From: Ignavibacteriales bacterium
GTDB lineage: Bacteria; Bacteroidota; Ignavibacteria; Ignavibacteriales; Ignavibacteriaceae
DNA length: 64,000 nt
Direction of reading: 5' to 3'
Assembly: GCA_020061995.1 (NCBI GenBank)
Contig: JAGUXE010000275.1
Coordinates: 1 to 64,000, forward strand
The position numbers and the translations under genes are program-made. Below, piece by piece: positions 55,928 through 63,828 of the stretch. Position 1 is the stretch's first letter, and every line of letters begins with the position of its first letter. The notes under the pieces were generated by a model, which did not search any database, was not told where the DNA came from, and saw nothing but the letters and a program-made list of their open reading frames with translations.

Positions 55928-56692
55928 ATGGCTAAAAAAACAACTACTGTAAAAAAAGTGGCGGCAAAAAAAGCCCCAGCTAAAAAAGCACCTTCTAAAA
56001 AAGTAGTAGCAAAGGGAAAGAATGTTAAAGCTACTAAAGAAGTGAAGAAAACTGTAGCTAAAGTTTCGGCAAAACCGAAGGCAAAGAGTGTTGCAGCAAA
56101 ACCTACTAAAGTTGTAAAAAAAGCGGCAGCTAAAGTCTCTTCTGTGAAACCTATATCAATTAAAAAAACAGAAAAGAAGATGACAGACAAAAAAACGACA
56201 GAAAAAGCAGTGAAGAAAGTGACCAAGAAAAAAGTGGAAATTATTCCAACTCCTGAACCACCAAAGAAAGTAGTTAAAATAAAAGGTTATAGTAAAAAAG
56301 ATTTAGAACACTTCAAGAAAATTATCTTAGATAAAAGAAATGAAATTCTTGATCAATTACAAAATCTACGCGATCAAATGATGGATCCAACAACAGGCGA
56401 ATATATCAATGAAAATTCCCCATACTCACTGCACATGGCAGAACAGGGGACTGACGCGATGGAAAGAGAAAAAACATTTCTTTATGCTCAAAGAGAAAAT
56501 AAATTTCTTGGTTATCTTGAAGATGCTTTGAAAAGAATTGAAGCTGGTACGTACGGTATCTGTGTTGAATGTATGGATGAACCTCAACATCTTTGCGATA
56601 CTTGTCCGTTGATTCCTAAAGCAAGGCTTGAAGCAGTTCCACATAGTCAATTATGTACGCCTATTAAATTACGTCAAGAAAAGAAACGATAG
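55928..56692 (+). CDS. DksA/TraR zinc-finger protein fused to a histone H1-like Lys/Ala tail
   Basis: 254 residues. The first 115 are a low-complexity Lys/Ala/Pro/Val repeat (KKVAAKKAPAKKAPSKK and similar AKKA units), like the DNA-condensing tails of histone H1-like proteins. Residues 120-250 are the DksA/TraR domain: coiled-coil arms (LEHFKKIILDKRNEILDQLQ, AMEREKTFLYAQRENKFLGY) and a finger with CVEC (212, 215), CDTC (223, 226) and a single Cys243. The classical fourth Cys after RLEAVPHSQLC is lost, and the extra CDTC may supply ligands instead. It likely binds RNA polymerase, and DNA through the tail. 16 bp after ileS. Confidence 0.85.
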   Translation: MAKKTTTVKKVAAKKAPAKKAPSKKVVAKGKNVKATKEVKKTVAKVSAKPKAKSVAAKPTKVVKKAAAKVSSVKPISIKKTEKKMTDKKTTEKAVKKVTKKKVEIIPTPEPPKKVVKIKGYSKKDLEHFKKIILDKRNEILDQLQNLRDQMMDPTTGEYINENSPYSLHMAEQGTDAMEREKTFLYAQRENKFLGYLEDALKRIEAGTYGICVECMDEPQHLCDTCPLIPKARLEAVPHSQLCTPIKLRQEKKR

Positions 56693-56717
56693 AATAATCT
56701 AGCTATTAAATGTGGAC

Positions 56718-56737
56718 AGATAAAATAAATTTTATCT
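56718..56737. repeat. Short perfect inverted repeat between dksA-like gene and lspA
   Basis: AGATAAAAT (56718-56726), two-base loop, ATTTTATCT (56729-56737). No T-run follows. It may be a processing or attenuation hairpin, or chance in AT-rich DNA. Confidence 0.35.
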
Positions 56738-56780
56738 CTGTTAGCAATTAAATTAGATTAACTTCAGAAAGATTTTAAAT

Positions 56781-57470
56781 TTGAAGGTTCTTTATTATAC
56801 TCTGGTTATTGTAATATTAGATCAACTCACCAAAATTATCGTTAAAGGTTTTTCAATTCCTTTCATTAATTTTAAACATGAAGGGATGTTCTACGGACAG
56901 AGAATTCCTGTAATTGGGGATTTCTTCCAATTCACTTTTGTTGAAAATCCGGGAATGGCTTTCGGTATTGATTTTGGTGATGGGGTAAAATTGTGGCTCT
57001 CACTTTTTTCAGTGTTTGCCAGCATTGGCTTGTTGTATTATCTCTACCATGTTCGTAAAGAAAGTTTCAGTCTAAGATTTTCATTGGCTTTAATACTTGG
57101 CGGTGCAATCGGCAACCTGATAGATAGAGTTTTTTACGGCATATTTTATAGTTATGCACCACTTTTCTACGGCAAAGTTGTTGACTTTTTAGATTTTGAA
57201 TTCTTTAATTTTGAGATTTTCGGAAGAAGTTATGACAGATGGCCTATTTTCAATATTGCTGATATGGCGGTATCGATAGGTGTGCTTGTCCTACTTATTT
57301 TTTATAAGCAACACCAGGAAATTATTGGTGAAAAGAATGAAAATAGTGAAATAGAAAATTTAGCAACCGAAAATGTTTCGGATGCTGCAGTCAATTTTGA
57401 TAATCCTACGGAAGGTAAAGAACAAAAAGACAATGACAAACCTGATAACAGAGAAGAAGTTCAGGCTTGA
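56781..57470 (+). CDS. lspA: Lipoprotein signal peptidase (signal peptidase II)
   Basis: 229 residues from a TTG start. Four membrane helices in the first 175 residues; catalytic Asp115 (GNLIDRVFYG) and Asp161 (FNIADMAVSIGV), plus VENPGMAFGIDFGDG. The enzyme removes signal peptides from prolipoproteins, several of which are encoded in this window. A hydrophilic tail of about 50 residues (EKNENSEIENLATENVSD and so on) beyond the normal end is unusual. The rluD-type gene begins inside its last 38 bp. Confidence 0.95.
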   Translation: MKVLYYTLVIVILDQLTKIIVKGFSIPFINFKHEGMFYGQRIPVIGDFFQFTFVENPGMAFGIDFGDGVKLWLSLFSVFASIGLLYYLYHVRKESFSLRFSLALILGGAIGNLIDRVFYGIFYSYAPLFYGKVVDFLDFEFFNFEIFGRSYDRWPIFNIADMAVSIGVLVLLIFYKQHQEIIGEKNENSEIENLATENVSDAAVNFDNPTEGKEQKDNDKPDNREEVQA

Positions 57471-58413
57471 TGTTCCTGAAGGTCAAAAGAAGGAACGGAT
57501 TGATGTTCACCTCACACATAAATTAGAAAACGCTACACGAAATCGAATTCAAAACTTAATTGATGCCGGGTTAGTCCTCGTTAATAATAAAGTTGTAAAG
57601 CAAAATTATAAAGTAAATCCATTCGATATAATTGAAGTAACAATCCCAATTTCTCCACGACCTGAAGATATTGAGCCGGAAAATATTCCGTTAAATATTG
57701 TTTTTGAAGATGACTATTTTATTGTTGTTAACAAAGCAGCAGGAATGGTTGCACACCCTGCCTACGCAAATTATACCGGAACTCTTGTAAATGCGCTTTT
57801 ACATCATACTTCAAAATTGAGTGAGACTAATGAATTATCACGTCCGGGGATTGTACATCGAATAGATAAAGATACGAGCGGATTACTTGTTGTTGCAAAG
57901 GATGAAGTTACGCATGCTTTTTTGGCAAAGCAGTTTGCTGCTCATTCTATAGAACGGGAATATTGGGCAATTGTTTGGGGTTTAATGAAAACCACCAAAG
58001 GTGAAATCAATAAAAATTTAATTCGAAGCAATACTGACCGTAAAAAATTTACAATTAGTGAAAAAGATGGGAAAACCGCTTTAACTTATTTTGAAGTAGT
58101 TGAAGAATTCGACTTTGCGTCCCTTCTCAAATTAAATCTTAAAACAGGAAGGACTCACCAGATAAGAGTTCACCTCTCAAGTATAAATCATCCTATTTTT
58201 GGTGATCCAACTTATGGAGGGAGAACATTAGTTTATGGTTCTCAATTACCAAAAATGAAAAGTCGATTTGAAAACTTACTTCAACTGATGCCTCGTCAAG
58301 CTCTTCATGCAAGGACACTCGGTTTTGTTCATCCATCAACAAAAGAATTTGTAAGGTTTACAACAGAGTTGCCTCAAGACTTTATTACACTTCTTGATGA
58401 GCTAAAGAAATAA
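57433..58413 (+). CDS. rluD: RluD-type 23S rRNA pseudouridine synthase
   Basis: 326 residues from the ATG at 57433 (MTNLITEKKFRLDVPEGQKK); a longer frame upstream would add a segment out of line with the family. S4 domain at about 20-75 (RIDVHLTHKLENATRNRIQN), catalytic domain with HRIDKDTSGLLVVAK (Asp145) and LKTGRTHQIRVHL. Probably modifies helix 69 of 23S rRNA. The lspA-rluD order is conserved in many bacteria. Confidence 0.95.
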   Translation: MTNLITEKKFRLDVPEGQKKERIDVHLTHKLENATRNRIQNLIDAGLVLVNNKVVKQNYKVNPFDIIEVTIPISPRPEDIEPENIPLNIVFEDDYFIVVNKAAGMVAHPAYANYTGTLVNALLHHTSKLSETNELSRPGIVHRIDKDTSGLLVVAKDEVTHAFLAKQFAAHSIEREYWAIVWGLMKTTKGEINKNLIRSNTDRKKFTISEKDGKTALTYFEVVEEFDFASLLKLNLKTGRTHQIRVHLSSINHPIFGDPTYGGRTLVYGSQLPKMKSRFENLLQLMPRQALHARTLGFVHPSTKEFVRFTTELPQDFITLLDELKK

Positions 58414-58481
58414 CCCGATAAAATACTTCAATAAACCCGTTAGAATCATTATTTTTGTTAATCAAAAAGAGAGCGGAAAAT

Positions 58482-59903
58482 ATGTTCAATATTTATAATA
58501 CACTTACAAGAAAAAAAGAAGCATTTGTTTCGATCGAAAAAAATAAAGTTAAAATGTATGTTTGCGGACCTACAGTATATGATTACTTTCACTTAGGAAA
58601 TGCTCGCTCATTTATTATGTCCGATATCATAAGACGTTACCTTGAATATAAAGGTTATGAGGTAACTTTCGTTATGAATTTAACGGATGTTGATGATAAA
58701 ATAATTAATAAAGCTAATTCTGAAGGGAAATCACCGCAAGATATTGCTGAGATCTATAGCAAAGCTTTTTTTGAAGATATTGATAAACTTCGAATTAAAC
58801 GAGCTTCGGTTAACCCAAAGGCGACTGAACATATGGAGGAAATCGTTTCACTTATCTCTGATTTGGAAGAAAAGGGATTTGCTTACAATGTTGAAGGAAA
58901 TGTTTTTTACGATGTTGTAAAGTTTAAAGAATACGGAAAACTCAGCGGAAAAAATATTGCAGATCTGGAATCAGGTGCTCGTGTTGAGATTAATGAATCG
59001 AAGAAGAATCCGCTTGATTTTTCATTGTGGAAGAAAGCAAAACCTGGTGAACCATCCTGGCAAAGTCCTTGGGGTAACGGACGACCCGGCTGGCATATCG
59101 AATGCTCCGCTATGAGCTGCAAACATCTTGGAGAATCTTTTGATATTCATGCAGGTGGAAATGATTTAATCTTTCCGCACCACGAAAATGAAATTGCTCA
59201 AAGTGAAGCATCCACCGGGAAACAATTTGCAAAATATTGGATGCACTTTGGTTTCTTGAATATTGATAATGAAAAAATGTCAAAGTCACTCGGTAATTTT
59301 TTTACAACTCGTGAAGTACTAAAAGTCTATTCTGCAGGAGTTATAAGACTTTTTTTCTCACAGACACATTATGCTGGACCTCTTAACTATTCCGATTCAC
59401 TTCTTGAAGCATCAAAAAAAGGATTGGAAAAAATAGAGAATGTCGTCTATAGGCTTAATGAATTGTTAAAAAGTTCATCGTCAGCAGAGAATGTAAATTT
59501 CGATATTACCCCTTTTAATATTTCGTTTGAAGAAGCTATGGATGATGATTTTAATACTTCAAAAGCAACTGCTGTGATTTTTGATTTTGCAAAAGAAGTT
59601 AATCGCTTTCTAGATATAAATCCAAAGATTGGTGTTGAGACTATTGAAAAGCTTCGACTATTTTTATCACGGACAGCACAGGATGTTCTCGGGATTATTG
59701 ATCTTTCAACACAACCTGCAGTTCAATCAAATAAAATACTTGAAGATAAATTAATTCAACTATTAATTGAGTTGCGCACTCAGGCGAAAAAGGATAAAAA
59801 TTTTTCACTCTCTGATAAAATTAGAGATGAACTAAAAGAACTCGGAATTACTCTTCAAGATTCTAAAGAAGGAACAACCTATAAAGTTTCCGAAATCTTA
59901 TAA
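58482..59903 (+). CDS. cysS: Cysteinyl-tRNA synthetase
   Basis: 473 residues from the ATG at 58482 (MFNIYNTLTRKKEAF), preceded by GAGCGGAAAA; an upstream in-frame TTG would add nine residues foreign to the family. Motifs: CGPTVYDYFHLGNARS (zinc Cys and HIGH-type HLGN), GRPGWHIECSAMS, GGNDLIFPHHENEIAQSE (zinc ligands), and KMSKSLGNF. Charges tRNA-Cys. The next gene starts 8 bp after its stop. Confidence 0.97.
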   Translation: MFNIYNTLTRKKEAFVSIEKNKVKMYVCGPTVYDYFHLGNARSFIMSDIIRRYLEYKGYEVTFVMNLTDVDDKIINKANSEGKSPQDIAEIYSKAFFEDIDKLRIKRASVNPKATEHMEEIVSLISDLEEKGFAYNVEGNVFYDVVKFKEYGKLSGKNIADLESGARVEINESKKNPLDFSLWKKAKPGEPSWQSPWGNGRPGWHIECSAMSCKHLGESFDIHAGGNDLIFPHHENEIAQSEASTGKQFAKYWMHFGFLNIDNEKMSKSLGNFFTTREVLKVYSAGVIRLFFSQTHYAGPLNYSDSLLEASKKGLEKIENVVYRLNELLKSSSSAENVNFDITPFNISFEEAMDDDFNTSKATAVIFDFAKEVNRFLDINPKIGVETIEKLRLFLSRTAQDVLGIIDLSTQPAVQSNKILEDKLIQLLIELRTQAKKDKNFSLSDKIRDELKELGITLQDSKEGTTYKVSEIL

Positions 59904-59911
59904 GAATTAAA

Positions 59912-60604
59912 ATGGGAATTGTAGCAAATTTTATTCTTCCTATTCAGATTGAAGAGGAAGAAGTTCCTTGTTATTTCCGATATAGTCAAAAAGCCAAACA
60001 CCTTCAACTCAGAATTACTAGACATCGTAAATTGGAAGTAGTTATTCCTCTTGGAGTAAAATCTATTGATGCGGAAAGGTTTTTTAACTCGAGACTAAGT
60101 TGGGTAAAAGATAGATATTCTAAATTAAAAGAACATCAAGAAAAACCTTTACTCTTTGGGAATGAACTTGAAATTATTCACTCCAAAACAGAATCCGAAA
60201 AAGTTCATAATTTTAGATATTCTGGGGATTTAAGACTTTACATAACGAGTCCGAAACGTTCAAAAACAGATCAACTAAAACTGTATGAATGGTATATCCA
60301 TAAATATTCTAAAGTTTTTTTGCCAAAACGTCTGCAAGAGTTATCAGAAGAATTCGGATTTAGTTTTAATAGAGTAACTGTTCGTAATCAGGCTACTAAA
60401 TGGGGAAGTTGTTCCAGCAAGAAAAATATTAATCTCAATTACAAATTGATAAAACTGCCGGAAAGATTAATCGATTATATAATTATTCACGAACTTTGTC
60501 ATCTCATTCACCTCAATCATTCGAGAAAATATTGGAATGAAGTGGCAAAAATTATTCCGGACTATAAGAAATTGGAAAAGGAACTCAAAAAATTCAAACT
60601 GTGA
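59912..60604 (+). CDS. YgjP-type metallopeptidase (DUF45/M48-like)
   Basis: 230 residues. YFRYSQKAKHLQLRITRHRK opens the DUF45 domain; TKWGSCSSKKNINLNYKLIK is the conserved core, and IIHELCHLIHLNHSRKYW holds the zinc site (His193, Glu194, His197, likely His203). This is the SprT-like/WLM-type minigluzincin fold. It is probably a cytoplasmic metalloprotease; substrate not known. It likely shares the cysS transcript. Confidence 0.92.
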   Translation: MGIVANFILPIQIEEEEVPCYFRYSQKAKHLQLRITRHRKLEVVIPLGVKSIDAERFFNSRLSWVKDRYSKLKEHQEKPLLFGNELEIIHSKTESEKVHNFRYSGDLRLYITSPKRSKTDQLKLYEWYIHKYSKVFLPKRLQELSEEFGFSFNRVTVRNQATKWGSCSSKKNINLNYKLIKLPERLIDYIIIHELCHLIHLNHSRKYWNEVAKIIPDYKKLEKELKKFKL

Positions 60605-60668
60605 AAAAAGATGGGTTTGACTTGCATGGTTAAAAAAGTTATATTTGTCATCTAAAATTAAAATATAT

Positions 60669-60741
<73 letters not shown>

Positions 60742-60745
60742 CAAG

Positions 60746-60775
60746 AAAAAACCGGTTATTACGACCGGTTTTTTA
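60746..60775 (+). terminator. Terminator of the initiator tRNA gene
   Basis: AAAAAACCGGT (60746-60756), 7-base loop, ACCGGTTTTTT (60764-60774). Starts 5 bp after the tRNA. Confidence 0.9.
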
Positions 60776-60803
60776 TATTTAAACCGAGATGTTAGGCATT
60801 AAT

Positions 60804-60854
60804 GAAGTTGTAGGTTCAATTCGCCGCGGCGAACTGCCCCCGCTACAAGAAAAA
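60804..60854 (+). pseudogene. Second copy of the tRNA-fMet 3' end, interrupted by a GC palindrome
   Basis: GAAGTTGTAGGTTCAA (60804-60819) and CTGCCCCCGCTACAAGAAAAA-type sequence (60834-60854) repeat the tRNA 3' half and its flank (60710-60750), with one base missing near the start. Between them the three bases GTC of the T-loop are replaced by the 14-bp palindrome TTCGCCGCGGCGAA (60820-60833). No 5' half exists, so it is not a functional tRNA. It may mark an integration scar or a local duplication. Confidence 0.85.
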
Positions 60855-60885
60855 AGCTCAAATTCAAAAGATTTGGGCTTTTTTT
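60850..60885 (+). terminator. Terminator-like hairpin after the tRNA fragment
   Basis: AAGCTCAAAT (60854-60863), 7-base loop, ATTTGGGCTT (60871-60880) with a G-U pair, then TTTTT. Confidence 0.75.
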
Positions 60886-60925
60886 ATGCCTAGAGCAGAG
60901 GATTGTGTAAAAAAATAATAATCAA

Positions 60926-60990
60926 GCTCCATAGGAGCGACACATTTGTAAAACCAACAAAGCAAAAAACTAATCAAGCTCCGTAGGAGC
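60926..60990 (+). repeat. Paired REP unit, copy 1
   Basis: GCTCC-ATA-GGAGC (60926-60938) and GCTCC-GTA-GGAGC (60978-60990), 52 bp start to start and in direct orientation, each followed by a GACAC/GGTATTT..GTA-type tail. Same unit as 61202-61267 and 63690-63755. Confidence 0.85.
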
Positions 60991-61045
60991 GGTATTTCAG
61001 TAGAATTAATTGGAGTGATATTTTCTATAACTAAAATAAAATATC

Positions 61046-61112
61046 ACCCCTAGCGGGGTTTTGTGTTTTATTGGCGGTTGCGTAGTTACAAAAATATCAC
61101 CCCTAAAGGGGT
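61046..61112 (+). repeat. Second REP type (ACCCC/GGGGT), two copies
   Basis: ACCCC-TAGC-GGGGT (61046-61059) and ACCCC-TAAA-GGGGT (61099-61112), each followed by TTTTGTGTTTTAT or TTTTATGTTTTAT and a GATGTTGA-type tail. A degenerate third copy is at 63594-63607. Confidence 0.8.
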
Positions 61113-61201
61113 TTTATGTTTTATGGATGTTGAGCATACGCAAAAATGCTACCTCAATTACGGTTGCTGAATCTTTGTAAAGAGAATAAAAATTAAAACC
61201 A

Positions 61202-61267
61202 GCTCCAGAGGAGCAATACTTTTGTAATACCAACAAAGCAAAAAAAATAATCAAGCTCCATAGGAGT
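61202..61267 (+). repeat. Paired REP unit, copy 2
   Basis: GCTCC-AGA-GGAGC (61202-61214) and GCTCC-ATA-GGAGT (61255-61267), 53 bp apart, with the same AAAGCAAAAAAAATAATCAA linker as in copy 3. Confidence 0.85.
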
Positions 61268-61395
61268 GACATTTTTGTAGTATAAATATTCCAACTGAAT
61301 CAATCATCCCCATAAGAGCTTGATTCGGAATCTCACACTGAATAAATGGAGATGCTGAAACGATTCGCCCTTTGGGGAGCAGCATGACATATTAG

Positions 61396-61447
61396 TTAAA
61401 GTTGGTTTTGTTGCAGATAGGAAAACAGTTATTCACCAATAACCGCA
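61396..61447 (+). repeat. ~52-bp direct repeat, left copy
   Basis: Starts TTAAAGTTGGTTTTGTTGCA and ends TTCACCAATAACCGCA. It matches 63523-63576 with few differences, in the same orientation. Between this point and 61728 I see one small frame (61402-61605) that lies over the repeat and is not convincing as a gene. Just upstream (61350-61390) is another GATGCTGAA...AGCATGACA hairpin. Confidence 0.8.
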
Positions 61448-61727
61448 AAGACTTATGGCCGTTGAGACTTACCGCAGTAAGACTCTACTATGGAATATTT
61501 ATTACTCTTGTTTCATTGAGAGATACTGATACTCATCAGTATGACAAGTTTTGTCATTATGACGAAGGTCAAAATTTGAAAACAATCGGGTATAGCTTGA
61601 AATAATTCGCAGTGGTTGAATGAAATTCCAAAAGAAAATAGCTTAAAAAAACCAGTGTGGTAAACGATCGATATACACTTTTGTAAATCTTCGTTAATTG
61701 TTTTTTTTTACTATCGGGGAAAATTAA

Positions 61728-61755
61728 ACCCCAGCCAACTTTCAGCGGCAGGGGT
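61728..61755 (-). terminator. Possible terminator after the Ycf48-like gene
   Basis: ACCCCAGCC (61728-61736) and GGCAGGGGT (61747-61755) pair except for one A-A mismatch; on the minus strand TTTAATTTTCC follows. Modest strength, but well placed 23 bp after the stop. Confidence 0.55.
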
Positions 61756-61778
61756 ATGATAAGTGGAATAGAAATGTT

Positions 61779-63260
61779 TTACTTAACAAGTACCATTTTC
61801 TTTGAACTGATAAAATCACCGGCTTCTATTTTATAAATATAGACTCCGCTTGATAATTCTGATGCATCAAAGATTGTCTGGTAACTACCTGCTGACTGAA
61901 TTTCATTCACGAGGGTAATAACTTCATTACCAAGTATATCATAAACTCTGAGATGAACTCGACTCTGTTTTGGAATCTCATATTTTATTTTTGTTGAAGG
62001 GTTGAAAGGATTAGGAAAACAATTTTCAAGAGCGAATGTTTCAGGAAGATTTATATCAACTTCAATCGTATTTGAGTATTCAAAAGTTCCATCAAAATCT
62101 ATTTGTTTTAATCTGTACTGATATTTTCCGGTAGAAAGGTTTTCATCTAAAAAAGAATAAGTTTTTGGTTCTGTTGTTGTACCGTTTCCATTTATAAATC
62201 CAATCCTCTCCCACCCATTGAATATCTCACTCTTTATTCCTTTTAATCTCTCTATTTCAAATCCCAGGTTATTTGTCTCTGTTGCTGTTTGCCAGTTAAG
62301 AGTTAAATTGTTTCCGATAGTTAAGGAGGTGAATGAAGTGAGTTCAACCGGGGTGCCGCCGTTAATAGTGTGTAGTATTATTCCATTAGATTTCACAGCC
62401 CATCCGAATTCAGAATTCATAAAATAAAGTCTGTCTAAGTTATTACTTGTATCGGAATACTGTTCTTCCCAGCTTAATCCATTATTCGTTGTATGAAATA
62501 TTTTGCTGTTTGTATTATACCATCCATTATTTACATCGGTAAACCAAAAATCTACAATAGAAGATATTTTCAATTCCCACGAATTTCCACCGTCAGAGGT
62601 GAAGTAAAGATTATTGCTTGGATAAGTACTAAGCCATCCAACAGAGTCATTTAGAAATTTTATTTTGGAGATCCAAGCACCAACATTTCCTGACATTGGA
62701 GTCCAGGTTGATCCGGCGTCTGTGGTTTTATATAAAGAATTTCCTCCGCACCAACCAACCGTATCATATAAAAAAGACAAAGCATGAACACCGAGACTTG
62801 GAGTATAAACTAATTCCCAGACAGCTCCACCATTTGTTGTTTTAAAAATTTCTCCACCTCCGAAACCCGAACCACAGGCAATGCCATTTAATGTATCAAA
62901 GAAAATAATATCTTCTATATGCCAATTTTGCGCCGGATATCGCACAACCCAGTTTTCACCGCCATTTGAAGTATAAAGTAAGTTACCCGAAATATGAGAA
63001 AACCACCCATGGTTTGCATCTAAAAAAAATATTGAAGTTATTGGAGCCCACGGTTCAAAATTAACAGACCATGAAGCACCACCATCTGTAGTTTTAAAAA
63101 TTTTCATAGGATCGTTTCTACATCCCCAACCGATGTTTTCATCAGCAAATTTTACAATTGAAAATACTCCTATGGGATTTTCTCCGATTTGATGCCATTG
63201 GGCATTATTCTGAATTGCACTTAGAATAATTATAACAAAAACAACAATTATCTTTTTCAT
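61779..63260 (-). CDS. Ycf48/BNR-repeat beta-propeller protein with T9SS type A sorting domain
   Basis: 493 residues. Signal peptide MKKIIVVFVIIILSAIQNNA. Seven BNR/Ycf48-type blades from about 30 to 310, each with a T(D/N)GGxSW-like turn (IFKTTDGGASW, LLYTSNGGENW, IFKTTNGGAVW, LYKTTDAGSTW, LYFTSDGGNSW, IFHTTNNGLSW, ILHTINGG). A beta-sandwich at 310-400 (PVELTSFTSLTIGNNLTLNW) and the sorting domain (CFPNPFNPSTKIKYEIP, LSSGVYIYKIEAGD) follow. It should be exported by T9SS and attached to the surface by PorU. The ligand is unknown. It lies alone among repeats. Confidence 0.9.
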   Translation of the reverse strand: MKKIIVVFVIIILSAIQNNAQWHQIGENPIGVFSIVKFADENIGWGCRNDPMKIFKTTDGGASWSVNFEPWAPITSIFFLDANHGWFSHISGNLLYTSNGGENWVVRYPAQNWHIEDIIFFDTLNGIACGSGFGGGEIFKTTNGGAVWELVYTPSLGVHALSFLYDTVGWCGGNSLYKTTDAGSTWTPMSGNVGAWISKIKFLNDSVGWLSTYPSNNLYFTSDGGNSWELKISSIVDFWFTDVNNGWYNTNSKIFHTTNNGLSWEEQYSDTSNNLDRLYFMNSEFGWAVKSNGIILHTINGGTPVELTSFTSLTIGNNLTLNWQTATETNNLGFEIERLKGIKSEIFNGWERIGFINGNGTTTEPKTYSFLDENLSTGKYQYRLKQIDFDGTFEYSNTIEVDINLPETFALENCFPNPFNPSTKIKYEIPKQSRVHLRVYDILGNEVITLVNEIQSAGSYQTIFDASELSSGVYIYKIEAGDFISSKKMVLVK

Positions 63261-63522
63261 AAGTTCACCTAAGTGAAAGATTATAAATAAATCAATCCAA
63301 ATGAACGAAATAATAGTGCAAAATCAAATTGAATTTATTTCATCAATATCACTCACTAAGTGTAAAACTTCATATCTGCTTGTGATCTGTAGTAAAGGAA
63401 GTCTATAATATCGTCGGACAAAAAGTTGCCACTATAATTAACAACTTAATAACGAAAGATGCAGTGCAACAGGACTTCTTCAAAGAAACGATTCACACAC
63501 GGGGAACAGTATTACATATGAT

Positions 63523-63576
63523 TTAAAGTTGGTTTTGTGGCAGATAGGGAAAACAGGATTTTCACCAATAACGGCA
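63523..63576 (+). repeat. ~52-bp direct repeat, right copy
   Basis: Starts TTAAAGTTGGTTTTGTGGCA and ends TTCACCAATAACGGCA; partner of 61396-61447, on the other side of the Ycf48-like gene. The gap 63261-63828 otherwise holds a degenerate ACCCC/GGTGT palindrome (63594-63607) and the paired REP at 63690. Confidence 0.8.
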
Positions 63577-63689
63577 TATCCAAATAAAATGTCACCCCTA
63601 ACGGTGTTTTATCGATGTTGAACATATAGAAAAAAGTCATTCCGATAGTTGTTGATGGAAATATGTAAATTGAATAATAATTAAAACAA

Positions 63690-63755
63690 GCTCCGTAGGA
63701 GCGATACTTTTGTAGAATGAATAAAGCAAAAAAAATAATCAAGCTCCGTAGGAGC
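63690..63755 (+). repeat. Paired REP unit, copy 3, next to the second RAYT
   Basis: GCTCC-GTA-GGAGC at 63690-63702 and 63743-63755, 53 bp apart. This is the least degenerate copy and it lies 73 bp before the second transposase ATG, as expected for the REPs of a RAYT. Confidence 0.88.
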
Positions 63756-63828
63756 GACATTTCTGAAGTTTTGTATTATTTTTGTAGCAATATTATTATT
63801 GAATCAAGTGGAATGAAAGATGTAGATA

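Noticed and set aside
55903..56226. 107-codon minus-strand frame rich in Phe/Ala/Thr
   Set aside because: It is the antisense shadow of the Lys/Ala-rich tail of the DksA-type gene.
61402..61605. 67-codon plus-strand frame between the tRNA region and the Ycf48-like gene
   Set aside because: It starts inside the ~52-bp dispersed repeat, has no recognisable domain and no neighbour coupling.
63512..63760. 82-codon minus-strand frame
   Set aside because: It spans a direct repeat and two REP copies; the peptide has no family character.
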